Shown: positions 8,588 through 19,582, counted from the stretch's first letter. The stretch: DNA of 64,000 bases from Pseudomonas wayambapalatensis (GCA_014268975.2 CP077096.1:1262501-1326500); one strand, 5' to 3'. The notes: a model not told the origin generated them from the letters alone. Numbers and translations: made by a program.

Positions 8588-9715
8588 GTGCGCATTGCCT
8601 TCGCCGTGCTGGCCGGGTTGTTCAGCCTGGCTGTGCAGGCCGCCCCGTCCAATTCCGTCAGCTTCGACCGCAGCCATTGGCCCGAGCAGCTCGACAGCCC
8701 GGTGCTGTTCGACGTGGCATCGCGCGCACAGATCCTCTCCTTCGCCCAGGTGCTGCATGAAAGCGAGATGCTCGATGAGCGCGCCCTGGCGGCGCGCCTG
8801 GGGTTGCGGCAGATCAACCTGGCGGTGATTCGTTCGGTGCGGGCGCGCATGTGGCAGCGGTTGTGGGAAAACTTCCAGCAGGCCCAGCTCAGTTGCGAGC
8901 AGGATGCCTCGTTCTGCTATCCGCTGGACTCGATGGCGGATTTGCGTACGCGTTCGGCAACGTTCGCTACAGATGTCGGCGAATTCTACAAGCAGTGGGT
9001 CGAGCCCAGTCATCAGTTCAATGTCCGCTACCTCGACGAACAGTTGCGCAAGGCAGCGTTGTTTCCACAGACCAGCAGCGAGATCGAGCGGTTGTCTAGC
9101 CGCGAGCGCAATGGCGATGAACTCAACGATCGGATGTTCCTGCTGACGTTCGTCGGCGGCCCCGGCCCGGTCGGCAGCAACACGGATCTGCTCACTGATT
9201 ACCTGCGCCGGCAAAAGCTGGGCGCCACCTTCTTCGTGCTGGGCAATCGCGTGCAGCAGCGCCGCGACATGGCCCAGGGGGGGAATGTCGCGGCGCTTTA
9301 CGCCGGGCAGTGCGTGGGGATTCAGGGCTGGGAGTATCGCTCCCACGCCCAGTGGCAGGGCTGGCAGGACTCCCTGCGGCGCAGCCAGGCGCAGGTGCAG
9401 GGTTTGATGCCCGAGCAGTACGTGCCGCTGTTCCGCCCGCCCTATGGGCAGCGCCGCGCCGACGGCGAGGCGTTCATGGCGGCGCAAGGGCTGCAGGTGT
9501 CACTGTGGGACATCGACGCCCAGGACGACAGCGCGCTGGATGCCGAGCAGTCGGCCCAGCGGGTGATGACCTTGATGCTGCTATGGCGCAAGGGTGTGAT
9601 TCAGTTCCACGACACCCTGCCCAAGGCACAGCCGGCGCTGGAATGGCTGTTGCAGCACACGGCGCAGAGCGGGATTGGGTGGCAGGATTGCATGGAATAT
9701 GCGCATCTGCGCTAG
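8588..9715 (+). CDS. Secreted NodB-like polysaccharide deacetylase homologue with altered active site
   Basis: The 375-residue product has a signal peptide (MRIAFAVLAGLFSLAVQA) and a C-terminal NodB-fold domain (about 182-350). Fold motifs 3-5 are visible: FRPPYGQ (282-288), LWDIDAQD (306-313) and VIQFHDT (337-343). Motif 1, normally TFDDG with the catalytic and metal aspartates, is TFVGGP (187-192), and the HxxxH metal motif is not recognisable around GIQGWEYRSH. The enzyme is therefore probably inactive or altered; it may bind glycans. An extra helical domain (about 25-175) precedes the fold. The start is GTG 8588 with AGGGAG 8 nt upstream. Function in peptidoglycan or exopolysaccharide handling is only inferred. 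Confidence 0.82.
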   Translation: MRIAFAVLAGLFSLAVQAAPSNSVSFDRSHWPEQLDSPVLFDVASRAQILSFAQVLHESEMLDERALAARLGLRQINLAVIRSVRARMWQRLWENFQQAQLSCEQDASFCYPLDSMADLRTRSATFATDVGEFYKQWVEPSHQFNVRYLDEQLRKAALFPQTSSEIERLSSRERNGDELNDRMFLLTFVGGPGPVGSNTDLLTDYLRRQKLGATFFVLGNRVQQRRDMAQGGNVAALYAGQCVGIQGWEYRSHAQWQGWQDSLRRSQAQVQGLMPEQYVPLFRPPYGQRRADGEAFMAAQGLQVSLWDIDAQDDSALDAEQSAQRVMTLMLLWRKGVIQFHDTLPKAQPALEWLLQHTAQSGIGWQDCMEYAHLR

Positions 9716-10007
9716 GCATGAAATCCAGAGTCCAACACTGACTGTAGTCCCCCGTCACCTTATCGCCAAGCGCGGATCGTCATTCGGCAAAATAAACTTC
9801 ACCGGAGCGTAAAAAGTCTTTTTTCCGTCACGCCTTTTGCGGTATGAAGGAATCGGACAGCCGATTCCTGCAGCACAGGTGGCGTCATCCAGGCCCTCCT
9901 TGCCAGGTGCGCTCCCCGCCCGTAACGACGCGGATACGGGGAGAACGGCGGTCACTCTGCGGTGCAGCCGAGCTGTGCCGTCCTGCTTTCACATAAGGTG
10001 ACCGAGT
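9716..10007. other. Intergenic region with a 9-bp hairpin
   Basis: No firm gene. A perfect inverted repeat AGGAATCGG-ACAG-CCGATTCCT lies at 9848-9869, without a U-tract. A minus-strand 29-codon reading frame (9888-9799) has a strong AAGGAGG site; it is treated under findings because nothing else supports it. Confidence 0.4.
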
Positions 10008-11402
10008 ATGGATGACCAAGGACGCAACCCTTCCTCCAACCAGCCAATCCTGTATGTGCTCGATACCAACGTCCTGATTCACGATCCCAACGCTTTGCTC
10101 AACTTCGAGGAGCACCACGTCGCCATACCGATGACGGTGCTGGAGGAACTCGACAAGCTCAAGACCGGTAAACAATCCATCGCCGCCGAATGTCGCCAGG
10201 CCATTCGCCTGATCGACCAGACCCTCGGCGATGCATCACCCACCGATGTCGAACAAGGGGTGCCGATCCAGCGTGGCAAGGGCGGGCCGAAGGGCTTCCT
10301 GTCGATCCTGATGAGCCCGCGCAACGAACCCAACCGGCTGCTGCCGGAAAACCTCAACGACAACATCATCATCAACCAACTGCTGGAGCTGCGCGCCAGG
10401 CGGGCTGACCTGGACGTGGTGCTGGTCACCAAAGACATCAACATGCGCCTGAAGGCGCGTGCCTGTGGCATCGCTGCCGAGGACTACAGCACCGACCAAC
10501 TGGTCGATGATGTGTCCCTGCTCTCGAAGGGCTATCACTCGGTCACCGGCTCATTCTGGGACCGGGTCAGCAAGGTCGACACCCGCCAGGAACGGGGCCG
10601 TACCTGGCATCGCGTACAACTGATCGATAACTTGCCGGCCGTGCACGTCAATGAGTTCATCATCGACGAGCAAGGCTTCGTTGGTTGGATCAAGGGCATT
10701 CGCGAGAACGAACTGCTGTTGCTCGACCTGCACCAGGAGCCGCTGCTGCATCAGGAAGCCTGGGGTCTCAAGCCCCGCGACATCCACCAGAGCCTGGCGC
10801 TGTTCGCCCTGCTCGATCCGGACATCCACCTGGTCAATCTCACCGGCGCGGCCGGTTCGGGCAAAACCATCCTGGCCTTGGCCGCTGCCATCGAGCAGAC
10901 CATGGTCAGCAAGCGCTACCGGCGTATCATCGCCACCCGCAGCGTGCAGGGGCTGGACCAGGAGATCGGCTTCCTGCCGGGCACCGAGGCGGAGAAGATG
11001 GAGCCCTGGCTGGGCGCCATCACCGACAACCTCGAGGCGTTGCACATGGATGACGAAAGCACCCACGGCAGTGTCGAGTACATCCTCGAACGGGTGCCGC
11101 TGCAGTTCAAGTCGCTGAACTACATTCGTGGGCGCAGCTTCCAGCAGAGCCTGATCCTGATCGACGAATGCCAGAACCTCACCCCGCACCAGATGAAGAC
11201 CATCATCACCCGTGCAGGCTCTGGCTCCAAGGTGGTCTGCCTGGGCAACCTGGCGCAGATCGACACCCCCTACCTGTCCGCGACCAGCTCGGGCCTGACC
11301 TACCTGACCGAGCGCTTCAAGGACTTCCCCCATGGCGTGCACATCACCTTGCAGGGTGTGCCGCGCTCGGTGCTGGCCGAGTACGCCGAGTCGCATCTGT
11401 AG
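10008..11402 (+). CDS. PIN domain-PhoH family ATPase (PhoH2 type)
   Basis: The 464-residue protein joins an N-terminal PIN ribonuclease domain (about 14-150, starting LYVLDTNVLIHDP, with acidic residues in VLEELDKLK and VTKDINM) to a C-terminal PhoH ATPase/helicase domain. The Walker A motif GAAGSGKT is at 280-287, Walker B is LILIDECQN (D386, E387), and GNLAQID follows. PhoH2-type fusions unwind and cut RNA in mycobacteria; the same activity here is inferred from the architecture. ATG 10008 follows AAGGTGA. It stands alone between the NodB-like gene and moaC. Confidence 0.93.
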   Translation: MDDQGRNPSSNQPILYVLDTNVLIHDPNALLNFEEHHVAIPMTVLEELDKLKTGKQSIAAECRQAIRLIDQTLGDASPTDVEQGVPIQRGKGGPKGFLSILMSPRNEPNRLLPENLNDNIIINQLLELRARRADLDVVLVTKDINMRLKARACGIAAEDYSTDQLVDDVSLLSKGYHSVTGSFWDRVSKVDTRQERGRTWHRVQLIDNLPAVHVNEFIIDEQGFVGWIKGIRENELLLLDLHQEPLLHQEAWGLKPRDIHQSLALFALLDPDIHLVNLTGAAGSGKTILALAAAIEQTMVSKRYRRIIATRSVQGLDQEIGFLPGTEAEKMEPWLGAITDNLEALHMDDESTHGSVEYILERVPLQFKSLNYIRGRSFQQSLILIDECQNLTPHQMKTIITRAGSGSKVVCLGNLAQIDTPYLSATSSGLTYLTERFKDFPHGVHITLQGVPRSVLAEYAESHL

Positions 11403-11416
11403 GCCCGGCTGGCTCA

Positions 11417-11463
11417 TTCGCAGGCAAGCCCGCTTCCACACGGTTGTGGGGGCGGGCAAGCCC
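11417..11463. repeat. Degraded REP pair
   Basis: TTCGCAGGCAAGCCCGCTTC (11417-11436, continuing CACA) and TGTGGGGGCGGGCAAGCCC (11445-11463) are decayed facing REP arms between phoH and moaC. Confidence 0.65.
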
Positions 11464-11552
11464 GGTGATGAGGCCGAAGCTGCCGACACATTCCCCTGCG
11501 CAAACCTGACCCACAGGTTTACACTCTGCTTTCCCTTCACAGGAGCAGAGCA

Positions 11553-12023
11553 GTGCTGACTCATCTCGATTCCCAGGGGCGCGCCAACATGGTCGACGTC
11601 ACTGAAAAGGCCGTGACCGCACGCGAGGCGATCGCCGAAGCGCGGGTGCGCATGTTGCCGCAGACCTTGCGGATGATCGTCGATGGCGAGCACCCCAAGG
11701 GTGACGTGTTCGCCGTGGCGCGCATCGCTGGCATTCAGGCGGCGAAGAAGACCAGCGACCTGATCCCGCTGTGCCATCCGCTGATGCTCACCAGCGTCAA
11801 GGTGGAGCTGGCTGGAGAAGGCGAAGATGTGGTGCATATCGTTGCCCGCTGCAAGCTGGCCGGGCAAACCGGTGTGGAGATGGAGGCGCTGACCGCTGCC
11901 AGCGTCGCGGCGCTGACGATCTACGACATGTGCAAGGCCGTGGACAAGGGCATGATAATCGAGCAGGTGCGCCTGCTGGAGAAGGTCGGCGGCAAGAGCG
12001 GCCACTACAAGGTGGAGGGGTGA
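11553..12023 (+). CDS. moaC: Cyclic pyranopterin monophosphate synthase MoaC
   Basis: MoaC converts the 3',8-cyclo-GTP made by MoaA into cyclic pyranopterin monophosphate, the first stable molybdopterin precursor. The 156-residue protein has the family blocks [27 protein letters not shown] (active-site region), [20 protein letters not shown] and the KVGGKSGHY tail. It starts with GTG 11553 after AGGAG. It is followed directly by moaD and moaE; no moaA or moaB is seen in the window. Confidence 0.97.
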   Translation: MLTHLDSQGRANMVDVTEKAVTAREAIAEARVRMLPQTLRMIVDGEHPKGDVFAVARIAGIQAAKKTSDLIPLCHPLMLTSVKVELAGEGEDVVHIVARCKLAGQTGVEMEALTAASVAALTIYDMCKAVDKGMIIEQVRLLEKVGGKSGHYKVEG

Positions 12024-12268
12024 TGAAGATCAAGGCCCTCTATTTTGCCCGTTACCGTGAGGTGCTTGGCGTCGATGCCGAGCGCCTGGAAGGGGATTTC
12101 AAGGTGCTCGACGACGTGCGCCAGGCGCTGCTGGCCAAAGGCGGCGTTTACGCCGTATTGGCCGAGCAGAACCTGATGTGCGCGCGCAACGAAGAGCTGT
12201 GCAGGCTCGATGAACCGGTCGAGGACGGCGATGAGCTCGCCTTCTTCCCGCCGGTGACCGGAGGTTGA
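12023..12268 (+). CDS. moaD: Molybdopterin synthase small subunit MoaD
   Basis: MoaD carries the sulfur, as a C-terminal thiocarboxylate, that MoaE inserts into the pterin. The 81-residue ubiquitin-fold protein ends in the required double glycine (FPPVTGG). Its ATG shares one base with the moaC stop (TGATG), so the genes are translationally coupled. Confidence 0.95.
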   Translation: MKIKALYFARYREVLGVDAERLEGDFKVLDDVRQALLAKGGVYAVLAEQNLMCARNEELCRLDEPVEDGDELAFFPPVTGG

Positions 12269-12270
12269 GC

Positions 12271-12717
12271 ATGGGCGTACGGGTACAGCAGGCGGCGTTC
12301 GACCCCGGTGCCGAAGTCAATGCCATGCACGCTGCCAATGTGGGCGTGGGCGCGGTGGTCGGGTTCGTCGGTTATGTGCGCGACTTCAACGACGGTCGCG
12401 AGGTGGCGGGGATGTTTCTCGAGCACTACCCGGGCATGACCGAGAAGGCCCTGGCCAAGATCGTGGTCGAGGCCGAGCAGCGCTGGCCCTTGCTCAAGGT
12501 CGAGGTGCTGCACCGCATCGGGGCGCTGGAGCCGGGTGAGCCGATCGTGTTCGTGGGGGTTGCCAGCGCGCATCGGCAGGCCGCGTTCGATGCCTGCAAC
12601 TTCATCATGGATTACTTGAAGACCCGGGCGCCGTTCTGGAAGAAGGAGAACACTCAGGAAGGGCCGAGGTGGGTCGAAGGCAAGCAGAGTGACCAGGAGG
12701 CTGCCGGGCGCTGGTAG
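12271..12717 (+). CDS. moaE: Molybdopterin synthase large subunit MoaE
   Basis: MoaE is the catalytic subunit that makes molybdopterin from the precursor using MoaD thiocarboxylate. The 148-residue product has the conserved GAVVGFVGYVRDFNDG, HYPGMTEKAL, HRIGALEPGE and SAHRQAAFDACNFIMDYLKT blocks, with the lysines of the KTRAPFWKKE active-site stretch. ATG 12271 lies 2 nt after the moaD stop with GGAGG 8 nt upstream; an in-frame TTG two codons earlier is less likely. Last gene of moaCDE, followed by a REP pair. Confidence 0.96.
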   Translation: MGVRVQQAAFDPGAEVNAMHAANVGVGAVVGFVGYVRDFNDGREVAGMFLEHYPGMTEKALAKIVVEAEQRWPLLKVEVLHRIGALEPGEPIVFVGVASAHRQAAFDACNFIMDYLKTRAPFWKKENTQEGPRWVEGKQSDQEAAGRW

Positions 12718-12750
12718 ATCCTCTGTTTGATGGCCGGGGCGTTGCCCCGG

Positions 12751-12835
12751 TTCGCGGGCAAGTCGGGTCGCCGCACCGCCGCTCCCACAGGTGCCCCGCT
12801 GTCTTCAGGCCTGTGGGAGCGGGCTTGCCCGCGAA
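12751..12835. repeat. REP inverted pair (long arm + short arm)
   Basis: Long arm 12751-12789 (TTCGCGGGCAAGTCGGGTCG continuing to CGCTCCCACA) faces short arm 12812-12835 (TGTGGGAGCGGGCTTGCCCG then CGAA). It lies between the convergent moaE and rhlB. Confidence 0.9.
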
Positions 12836-12849
12836 GAATCCAGCACCGA

Positions 12850-14310
12850 TCAGTGATGCTTGCGCGGCACTGCCGTGAGCAATTCATCCGGCGGCATCTC
12901 GCACTTGATCTTGCGCCCCAGCAGTTCCTCGATCGCCGGCAACTGGTAGGAGTCATCCTCGCCGGCGAAGCTGATCGACACACCACTGGTGCCTGCACGC
13001 CCGGTACGGCCAATGCGGTGCACGTAGTCGTCCGGGTCTTCCGGCAGGGTGAAGTTGATCACGTGGCTGATGCCGTCGATATGGATCCCACGCCCGGCCA
13101 CGTCGGTGGCCACCAGCACGGTGATGCGCCCTTCGCGGAAGCTTTCCAGGGTGCGGATGCGCTTGTGCTGCGGCACATCGCCCGACAGCTGGGCGGCATT
13201 GATGCCGTCGCGCACCAGCTTTTCCTCGATGCGCCGCACCTCGTCCTTGCGGTTGGCGAAGACCATCACCCGTTCCCACTTGTTCTGCGTGACCAGGTTG
13301 TACAGCAGCTTGTACTTGTCGCTGCCCGCCACGGCGTAGACGTGCTGCTCGACCGTCTCGCTGGCAACGTTCTCCGGCTCGATCTCGACGATGGCCGGGT
13401 CAGTGGTCCACTGCTTGGCCAGGTTCATGACGTCGTCGGTGAAGGTGGCGGAGAACAGCAGGGTCTGGCGTTCGCTCTTGGGCGGGGTCTGGCGGATGAT
13501 CTGGCGTACCTGCGGGATGAAGCCCATGTCGAGCATGCGGTCGGCTTCGTCCAGCACCATCACCTCGACCATGTCCAGGTGCACTTCGCCGCGTTGCTGG
13601 AAGTCCAGCAGGCGGCCCGGGGTCGCGACCAGGATGTCGCAGTAGCGATTTTCCAGGGCCTTGAGCTGTTTGTCGTACTCCATGCCGCCGACGAAGCTCA
13701 TCACGTTCAGCCCGCTGTACTTGGTCAGGGCCTCGGCGTCCTTGGCGATCTGCACCACCAGTTCGCGGGTCGGGGCGATGATCAGCGCACGCGGCTCGCC
13801 CATGTAGCGCTCCTTGGGCGGCGGGGTCTGCTGCAGCTGCGAGATGATCGAGATCAGGAACGCGGCGGTCTTGCCGGTGCCGGTCTGGGCCCGGCCGATG
13901 GCGTCTTGGCCACGCAGGGTGTAACCCAGGACCTGGGCCTGGATCGGCGTGCAGTAGGGGAAGCCCAGGTCGTGGATGGCGTGCATCAGCTCGTTGGAGA
14001 GCTTGAAGTCGTGGAAGCGAGTCTTGCCTTCCTGGGGCTCGACCACGAAGTCCTCGGGTTTCCACAGGCTGGCCTGGGGTTTGGGTTTGCGCTCGCGGCG
14101 GGGCTTTTCCCGGGGCGGCTGCTCGGCAGGCGCGGCTTCGGCCTTGGCCACAGGTTCGGGCTGGCTGCGCGGCGCGGACTTCGCTCTTGGCGGTTTCGGG
14201 GGCCGGGCCGGTGCGGGCTGAGGCGTGGGTGCAATCACGGGGGCAGCGGGCGCGACGGCCTGCGGGGCGGCGTCTCCCTTGCCGAATATTTTCTTGAGTG
14301 CCTTGAGCAC
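12850..14310 (-). CDS. rhlB: DEAD-box RNA helicase, RhlB type
   Basis: RhlB-type helicases unwind RNA and, where RNase E is present, help the degradosome. The 486-residue protein has a basic N-terminal helix ([12 protein letters not shown]), a Pro/Ala/Lys-rich linker (about 12-80), and a full DEAD core: AQTGTGKT (141-148), PTRELV, DEAD (254-257), SAT (287-289), [14 protein letters not shown] and [10 protein letters not shown]. The tail is short. The extended N-terminal linker is typical of Pseudomonas members; RhlB versus another RhlE-like helicase is judged from the core sequence. It follows estB on the same strand with 114 nt between. Confidence 0.9.
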   Translation of the reverse strand: MLKALKKIFGKGDAAPQAVAPAAPVIAPTPQPAPARPPKPPRAKSAPRSQPEPVAKAEAAPAEQPPREKPRRERKPKPQASLWKPEDFVVEPQEGKTRFHDFKLSNELMHAIHDLGFPYCTPIQAQVLGYTLRGQDAIGRAQTGTGKTAAFLISIISQLQQTPPPKERYMGEPRALIIAPTRELVVQIAKDAEALTKYSGLNVMSFVGGMEYDKQLKALENRYCDILVATPGRLLDFQQRGEVHLDMVEVMVLDEADRMLDMGFIPQVRQIIRQTPPKSERQTLLFSATFTDDVMNLAKQWTTDPAIVEIEPENVASETVEQHVYAVAGSDKYKLLYNLVTQNKWERVMVFANRKDEVRRIEEKLVRDGINAAQLSGDVPQHKRIRTLESFREGRITVLVATDVAGRGIHIDGISHVINFTLPEDPDDYVHRIGRTGRAGTSGVSISFAGEDDSYQLPAIEELLGRKIKCEMPPDELLTAVPRKHH

Positions 14311-14424
14311 GGTCGTCTCGTCAACTGGTTAAGGAATGTACGCCGGGCAGTGTAATGCAAGATTCAGGCTCGGCGTAGTATTCGCTGTAGTGCAATGCGC
14401 CAGTGGCTACAGGCGCACGTCGTA

Positions 14425-15417
<993 letters not shown>

Positions 15418-16446
15418 ATGAAGATGTTGCAAACCACGCTGGCAGTCCTGACCGCTGCCGCCACCCTGGGCACCGTGGGCGCCGCCCAGGCTGGCGCCAC
15501 GCTCGATGCGGTACAGAAGAAGGGCTTCGTCCAGTGTGGCGTGAGCGACGGCCTCCCGGGCTTTTCCGTCCCTGACGCCCAGGGCAAGATCGTCGGCATC
15601 GACGCCGACGTCTGCCGCGCCGTGGCTGCCGCCGTGTTCGGCGACGCCACCAAGGTCAAGTTCAGCCAGCTCAACGCCAAGGAGCGCTTCACCGCGCTGC
15701 AGTCCGGCGAAGTCGACGTACTGTCGCGCAACACCACCTGGACCAGCTCGCGTGACGCTGGCATGGGCCTGGTGTTCGCCGGTGTCACCTATTACGACGG
15801 CGTAGGCTTCCTGGTGAACAAGAAGCTGGGCGTTTCCAGCGCCAAGGAACTCGATGGCGCGACCATCTGCATCCAGGCCGGTACCACCACCGAGCTGAAC
15901 GTCTCCGACTACTTCCGCGCCAATGGCCTGAAGTACACCCCGATCACCTTCGACACCTCCGACGAGAGCGCCAAGTCGCTGGAATCCGGTCGTTGCGACG
16001 TGCTGACTTCCGACAAGTCGCAGCTCTACGCACAGCGCTCCAAGCTGGCTGCCCCGACCGAGTACGTGGTGCTGCCGGAAACCATTTCCAAGGAGCCCCT
16101 GGGCCCGGTCGTGCGTAAAGGCGACGAAGAGTGGTTCAGCATCGTCAAGTGGACCCTCTACGCCATGCTCAACGCAGAAGAAGCAGGCGTGACCTCGAAG
16201 AACGTCGAGGCCGAAGCCAAATCCACCAAGAACCCCGACGTCGCTCGCCTGCTGGGTGCCGACGGCGAGTACGGTAAGGACCTGAAGCTGCCCAAGGACT
16301 GGGTGGTGCAGATCGTCAAGCAAGTGGGCAACTACGGTGAAGTGTTCGAGAAGAACCTGGGCAAGAGCACCCCGCTGGAAATCGACCGCGGCCTGAATGC
16401 CCTGTGGAACAACGGCGGCATCCAGTACGCACCGCCTGTGCGCTGA
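15418..16446 (+). CDS. aapJ: General L-amino-acid ABC transporter, periplasmic binding protein
   Basis: AapJ captures L-amino acids in the periplasm for the AapQMP permease. The 342-residue protein has a signal peptide (MKMLQTTLAVLTAAATLGTV, then GAAQA) and an SBP_bac_3 domain beginning ATLDAVQKKGFVQCGVSDG. The family blocks GIDADVCRAVAAAVFGDATK and LKLPKDWVVQIVKQVGNYGE are present. It is longer than the usual 250-residue polar amino-acid binding proteins, as expected of the AapJ/BztA subfamily. ATG 15418 follows TTTGGAG; in-frame TTG codons just upstream are less likely. First gene of aapJQMP. Confidence 0.95.
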   Translation: MKMLQTTLAVLTAAATLGTVGAAQAGATLDAVQKKGFVQCGVSDGLPGFSVPDAQGKIVGIDADVCRAVAAAVFGDATKVKFSQLNAKERFTALQSGEVDVLSRNTTWTSSRDAGMGLVFAGVTYYDGVGFLVNKKLGVSSAKELDGATICIQAGTTTELNVSDYFRANGLKYTPITFDTSDESAKSLESGRCDVLTSDKSQLYAQRSKLAAPTEYVVLPETISKEPLGPVVRKGDEEWFSIVKWTLYAMLNAEEAGVTSKNVEAEAKSTKNPDVARLLGADGEYGKDLKLPKDWVVQIVKQVGNYGEVFEKNLGKSTPLEIDRGLNALWNNGGIQYAPPVR

Positions 16447-16513
16447 TGGCTGCCCCCCGCGACGGCATCCGGCCGTCGCGGGTCGTTCGACTCCCTTCTT
16501 TTCGGGGCATTTC

Positions 16514-17692
16514 ATGCAAAATCATATCGGCGCACGGAAAGGGTTATCCCTGAGCGATCCACGTGTGCGCGCGTGGCTGTTCCAGATCATCACGGTCGTG
16601 GTCGTGATCGGCCTGGGCTGGTACCTCATCCACAACACCCAGACCAACATGCAGCACCGAGGTATCACCTCGGGCTTCGACTTTCTCGAGCGCAGTGCCG
16701 GTTTCGGCATCGCCCAGCACCTGATCGGCTACACCGAAGCCGACACCTATGCACGGGTGTTGCTGGTCGGCCTGCTCAATACCCTGCTGGCAAGCGTCAT
16801 CGGCATCATCATCGCCACCGTGCTTGGCTTCGTCGTCGGCGTTGCCCGGTTATCCTCGAACTGGGTGATCAGCAAGCTGGCGGCGGTGTATGTCGAGACC
16901 TTCCGTAACATTCCACCGCTGCTGCAGATCCTGTTCTGGTACTTCGCGGTATTCACCGCGCTGCCGGGGCCACGGGGCAGCATCAATATCGATGACCTGT
17001 TCTTCATCAGCAGCCGTGGCGTGAACATGCCGGGCGCTTCCATCGGCGAAGCTTTCTGGCCGTTCGTCGTGGCGCTGCTGCTGGCGGTCGTGGCAATCGC
17101 CCTGATGGTGCGCTACGCCAACAAACGCTTCGATGAAACCGGCCAGCCGTTCCACAAGTTCTGGGTGGGGCTGGCGCTGCTCTTTGGCATTCCCGGCGTC
17201 TGCGTGTTGCTGTTCGGCAACCCGCTGCAGTGGGAAGTGCCGCAGCTCAAAGGTTTCAACTTCGTCGGCGGTTGGGTGCTGATTCCCGAATTCCTCGCGC
17301 TGACCCTGGCGCTGTCGATCTACACCGCCGCCTTCATTGCCGAAATCGTGCGCGCCGGTATCCGCTCGGTCAGCCATGGCCAGACCGAAGCCGCCCGTTC
17401 GCTGGGCCTGCGCGAAGGTCCGACCTTGCGCAAGGTGATCATTCCGCAGGCGATGCGGGTGATCATCCCGCCGCTGACCAGCCAATACCTGAACCTGACG
17501 AAGAACTCGTCGCTCGCGGCGGTCATCGGCTATCCGGAACTGGTGTCGCTGTTTGCCGGTACGGTGCTGAACCAGACCGGCCAGTCGGTCGAGGTCATGG
17601 CGATCACCATGGGTGTGTATCTGACGATCAGCATCAGCATCTCGTTGCTGATGAACTGGTACAACAAGCGCATTGCGCTGATCGAGCGGTGA
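16514..17692 (+). CDS. aapQ: General L-amino-acid ABC transporter, permease AapQ
   Basis: One of two inner-membrane permeases of the Aap transporter. The 392-residue protein starts MQNHIGARKGLSLSDPRVRA and has about eight membrane segments, with a HisM-like permease core and the EAA-type cytoplasmic loop EAARSLGLREGPTLRKVIIP that contacts the ATPase. ATG 16514 gives the family length and lies 67 nt after the aapJ stop; the reading frame is open further upstream but overlaps aapJ in another frame. Confidence 0.94.
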   Translation: MQNHIGARKGLSLSDPRVRAWLFQIITVVVVIGLGWYLIHNTQTNMQHRGITSGFDFLERSAGFGIAQHLIGYTEADTYARVLLVGLLNTLLASVIGIIIATVLGFVVGVARLSSNWVISKLAAVYVETFRNIPPLLQILFWYFAVFTALPGPRGSINIDDLFFISSRGVNMPGASIGEAFWPFVVALLLAVVAIALMVRYANKRFDETGQPFHKFWVGLALLFGIPGVCVLLFGNPLQWEVPQLKGFNFVGGWVLIPEFLALTLALSIYTAAFIAEIVRAGIRSVSHGQTEAARSLGLREGPTLRKVIIPQAMRVIIPPLTSQYLNLTKNSSLAAVIGYPELVSLFAGTVLNQTGQSVEVMAITMGVYLTISISISLLMNWYNKRIALIER

Positions 17693-17702
17693 GGACAGGC
17701 GC

Positions 17703-18800
17703 ATGACTTCCCATGTTTTCAAACCCGATATGCCGCCACCGGTGAAGACCGTCGGCGTGCTGGCGTGGATGCGCGCCAACCTGTTTTCCAGCTGGATCAA
17801 TACGCTGCTGACCCTGTTCGCGGTCTACCTGGTCTGGCTGATCGTGCCAGCACTGTTGCAGTGGGCGTTCCTGGACGCCAACTGGACGGGCACGACCCGC
17901 GCCGACTGCACCAAGGACGGCGCTTGCTGGGTGTTCATCCAGCAACGCATCGGCCAGTTCATGTACGGCTATTACCCGAGCGAGTTGCGCTGGCGGGTCG
18001 ACCTGACCGTGTGGCTGGGCGTGATCGCCGCGGCACCGCTGTTCATCCGCCGCTTCCCGCGCAAGGTGCCCTACGGTATTGGTTATCTGGTGCTGTATCC
18101 GATCCTCGCCTACCTGCTGTTGCACGGTGGCAGCTTCGGCCTGACGCTGGTGCCGACCTCGCAATGGGGCGGGCTGATGCTGACCCTGGTCATTGCCACC
18201 GTGGGCATCGCAGCGGCCTTGCCGTTGGGCATTCTGCTGGCCCTCGGTCGGCGTTCGAGTATGCCGGTGGTCAAGGCGGTCTCGGTGACCTTCATCGAGT
18301 TCTGGCGCGGCATTCCACTGATTACCGTGCTGTTCATGTCGTCGGTGATGCTGCCGCTGTTCATGCCCGAGGGCACGAGCTTCGACAAGCTGCTGCGGGC
18401 GATGATCTTCGTGATCCTGTTCGAGTCGGCCTACATCGCCGAGGTGGTTCGCGGCGGCCTGCAGGCGATTCCCAAGGGGCAGTACGAGGCAGCCGCGGCG
18501 ATGGGGCTGGGCTATTGGCGTGCCATGGGCCTGGTGATCTTGCCGCAAGCCCTGAAGCTGGTGATCCCCGGCATCGTCAACACCTTCATCGCGCTGTTCA
18601 AGGACACGAGCCTGGTGATCATCATCGGCCTGTTCGATCTGCTCAACAGCACCCGGCAAGCCACGGCAGACCCTGCCTGGCTTGGCATGGCGACCGAGGG
18701 CTACGTATTCGCGGCCCTGGTCTACTGGATTTTCTGTTTCGGTATGTCCCGCTACTCCATGCACCTGGAGCGCAAGCTGGACACTGGCCACAAGCGTTAG
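17703..18800 (+). CDS. aapM: General L-amino-acid ABC transporter, permease AapM
   Basis: Second permease of the Aap system, 365 residues with multiple hydrophobic segments (for example [36 protein letters not shown]). The EAA-type loop is [20 protein letters not shown] near the C-terminus, and [20 protein letters not shown] is the conserved permease block. ATG 17703 lies 10 nt after the aapQ stop with GAGG upstream. It pairs with AapQ to form the channel. Confidence 0.94.
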   Translation: MTSHVFKPDMPPPVKTVGVLAWMRANLFSSWINTLLTLFAVYLVWLIVPALLQWAFLDANWTGTTRADCTKDGACWVFIQQRIGQFMYGYYPSELRWRVDLTVWLGVIAAAPLFIRRFPRKVPYGIGYLVLYPILAYLLLHGGSFGLTLVPTSQWGGLMLTLVIATVGIAAALPLGILLALGRRSSMPVVKAVSVTFIEFWRGIPLITVLFMSSVMLPLFMPEGTSFDKLLRAMIFVILFESAYIAEVVRGGLQAIPKGQYEAAAAMGLGYWRAMGLVILPQALKLVIPGIVNTFIALFKDTSLVIIIGLFDLLNSTRQATADPAWLGMATEGYVFAALVYWIFCFGMSRYSMHLERKLDTGHKR

Positions 18801-18810
18801 GAGTTTCGAA

Positions 18811-19575
18811 ATGAGTGAAGCGATCAAGCAGCCCGCCGGCCCCGAAGGCATCATCCAGATGCAGGGCGTGAACAAGTGGTATGGCCAGTTCCATGTGCTC
18901 AAGGATATCAACCTGAACGTACGCCAGGGCGAGCGCATCGTCCTGTGCGGGCCGTCCGGCTCGGGCAAGTCCACCACCATCCGTTGCCTGAACCGGCTGG
19001 AAGAGCACCAGCAGGGGCGCATCGTCGTCGATGGCGTCGAGTTGACCAACGACCTCAAGCAGATCGAGGCGATCCGCCGTGAAGTCGGCATGGTGTTCCA
19101 GCACTTCAACCTGTTCCCGCACCTGACCATCCTCGAGAACTGCACCCTGGCACCGATGTGGGTACGCAAGATGCCCAAGCGCAAAGCCGAGGAAATCGCC
19201 ATGCATTACCTGGAGCGTGTGCGTATTCCAGAGCAGGCGCACAAGTTCCCGGGGCAGTTGTCCGGTGGCCAGCAGCAACGTGTGGCCATTGCCCGCGCGC
19301 TGTGCATGAAGCCCAAGATCATGCTGTTCGACGAGCCGACGTCGGCACTCGATCCGGAGATGGTCAAGGAAGTGCTCGACACCATGGTCGGCCTGGCAGA
19401 AGACGGCATGACCATGCTCTGCGTGACCCACGAGATGGGCTTTGCCCGCACCGTGGCGAACCGGGTGATCTTCATGGACAAGGGGGAGATCGTCGAGCAG
19501 GCCTCGCCGGATGACTTCTTCGACCGGCCGCGCAGTGACCGGACCAAGTTGTTCCTGAGCCAGATCCTGCACTGA
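18811..19575 (+). CDS. aapP: General L-amino-acid ABC transporter, ATPase AapP
   Basis: ATPase subunit that energises AapQM. The 254-residue protein has Walker A GPSGSGKS (47-54), the signature LSGGQQQR (150-157), Walker B IMLFDEP (170-176) and the switch [10 protein letters not shown] 18811 follows TAGGAG, which overlaps the aapM stop. A GC-rich hairpin follows the gene. Confidence 0.96.
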   Translation: MSEAIKQPAGPEGIIQMQGVNKWYGQFHVLKDINLNVRQGERIVLCGPSGSGKSTTIRCLNRLEEHQQGRIVVDGVELTNDLKQIEAIRREVGMVFQHFNLFPHLTILENCTLAPMWVRKMPKRKAEEIAMHYLERVRIPEQAHKFPGQLSGGQQQRVAIARALCMKPKIMLFDEPTSALDPEMVKEVLDTMVGLAEDGMTMLCVTHEMGFARTVANRVIFMDKGEIVEQASPDDFFDRPRSDRTKLFLSQILH

Positions 19576-19582
19576 TAGGACT

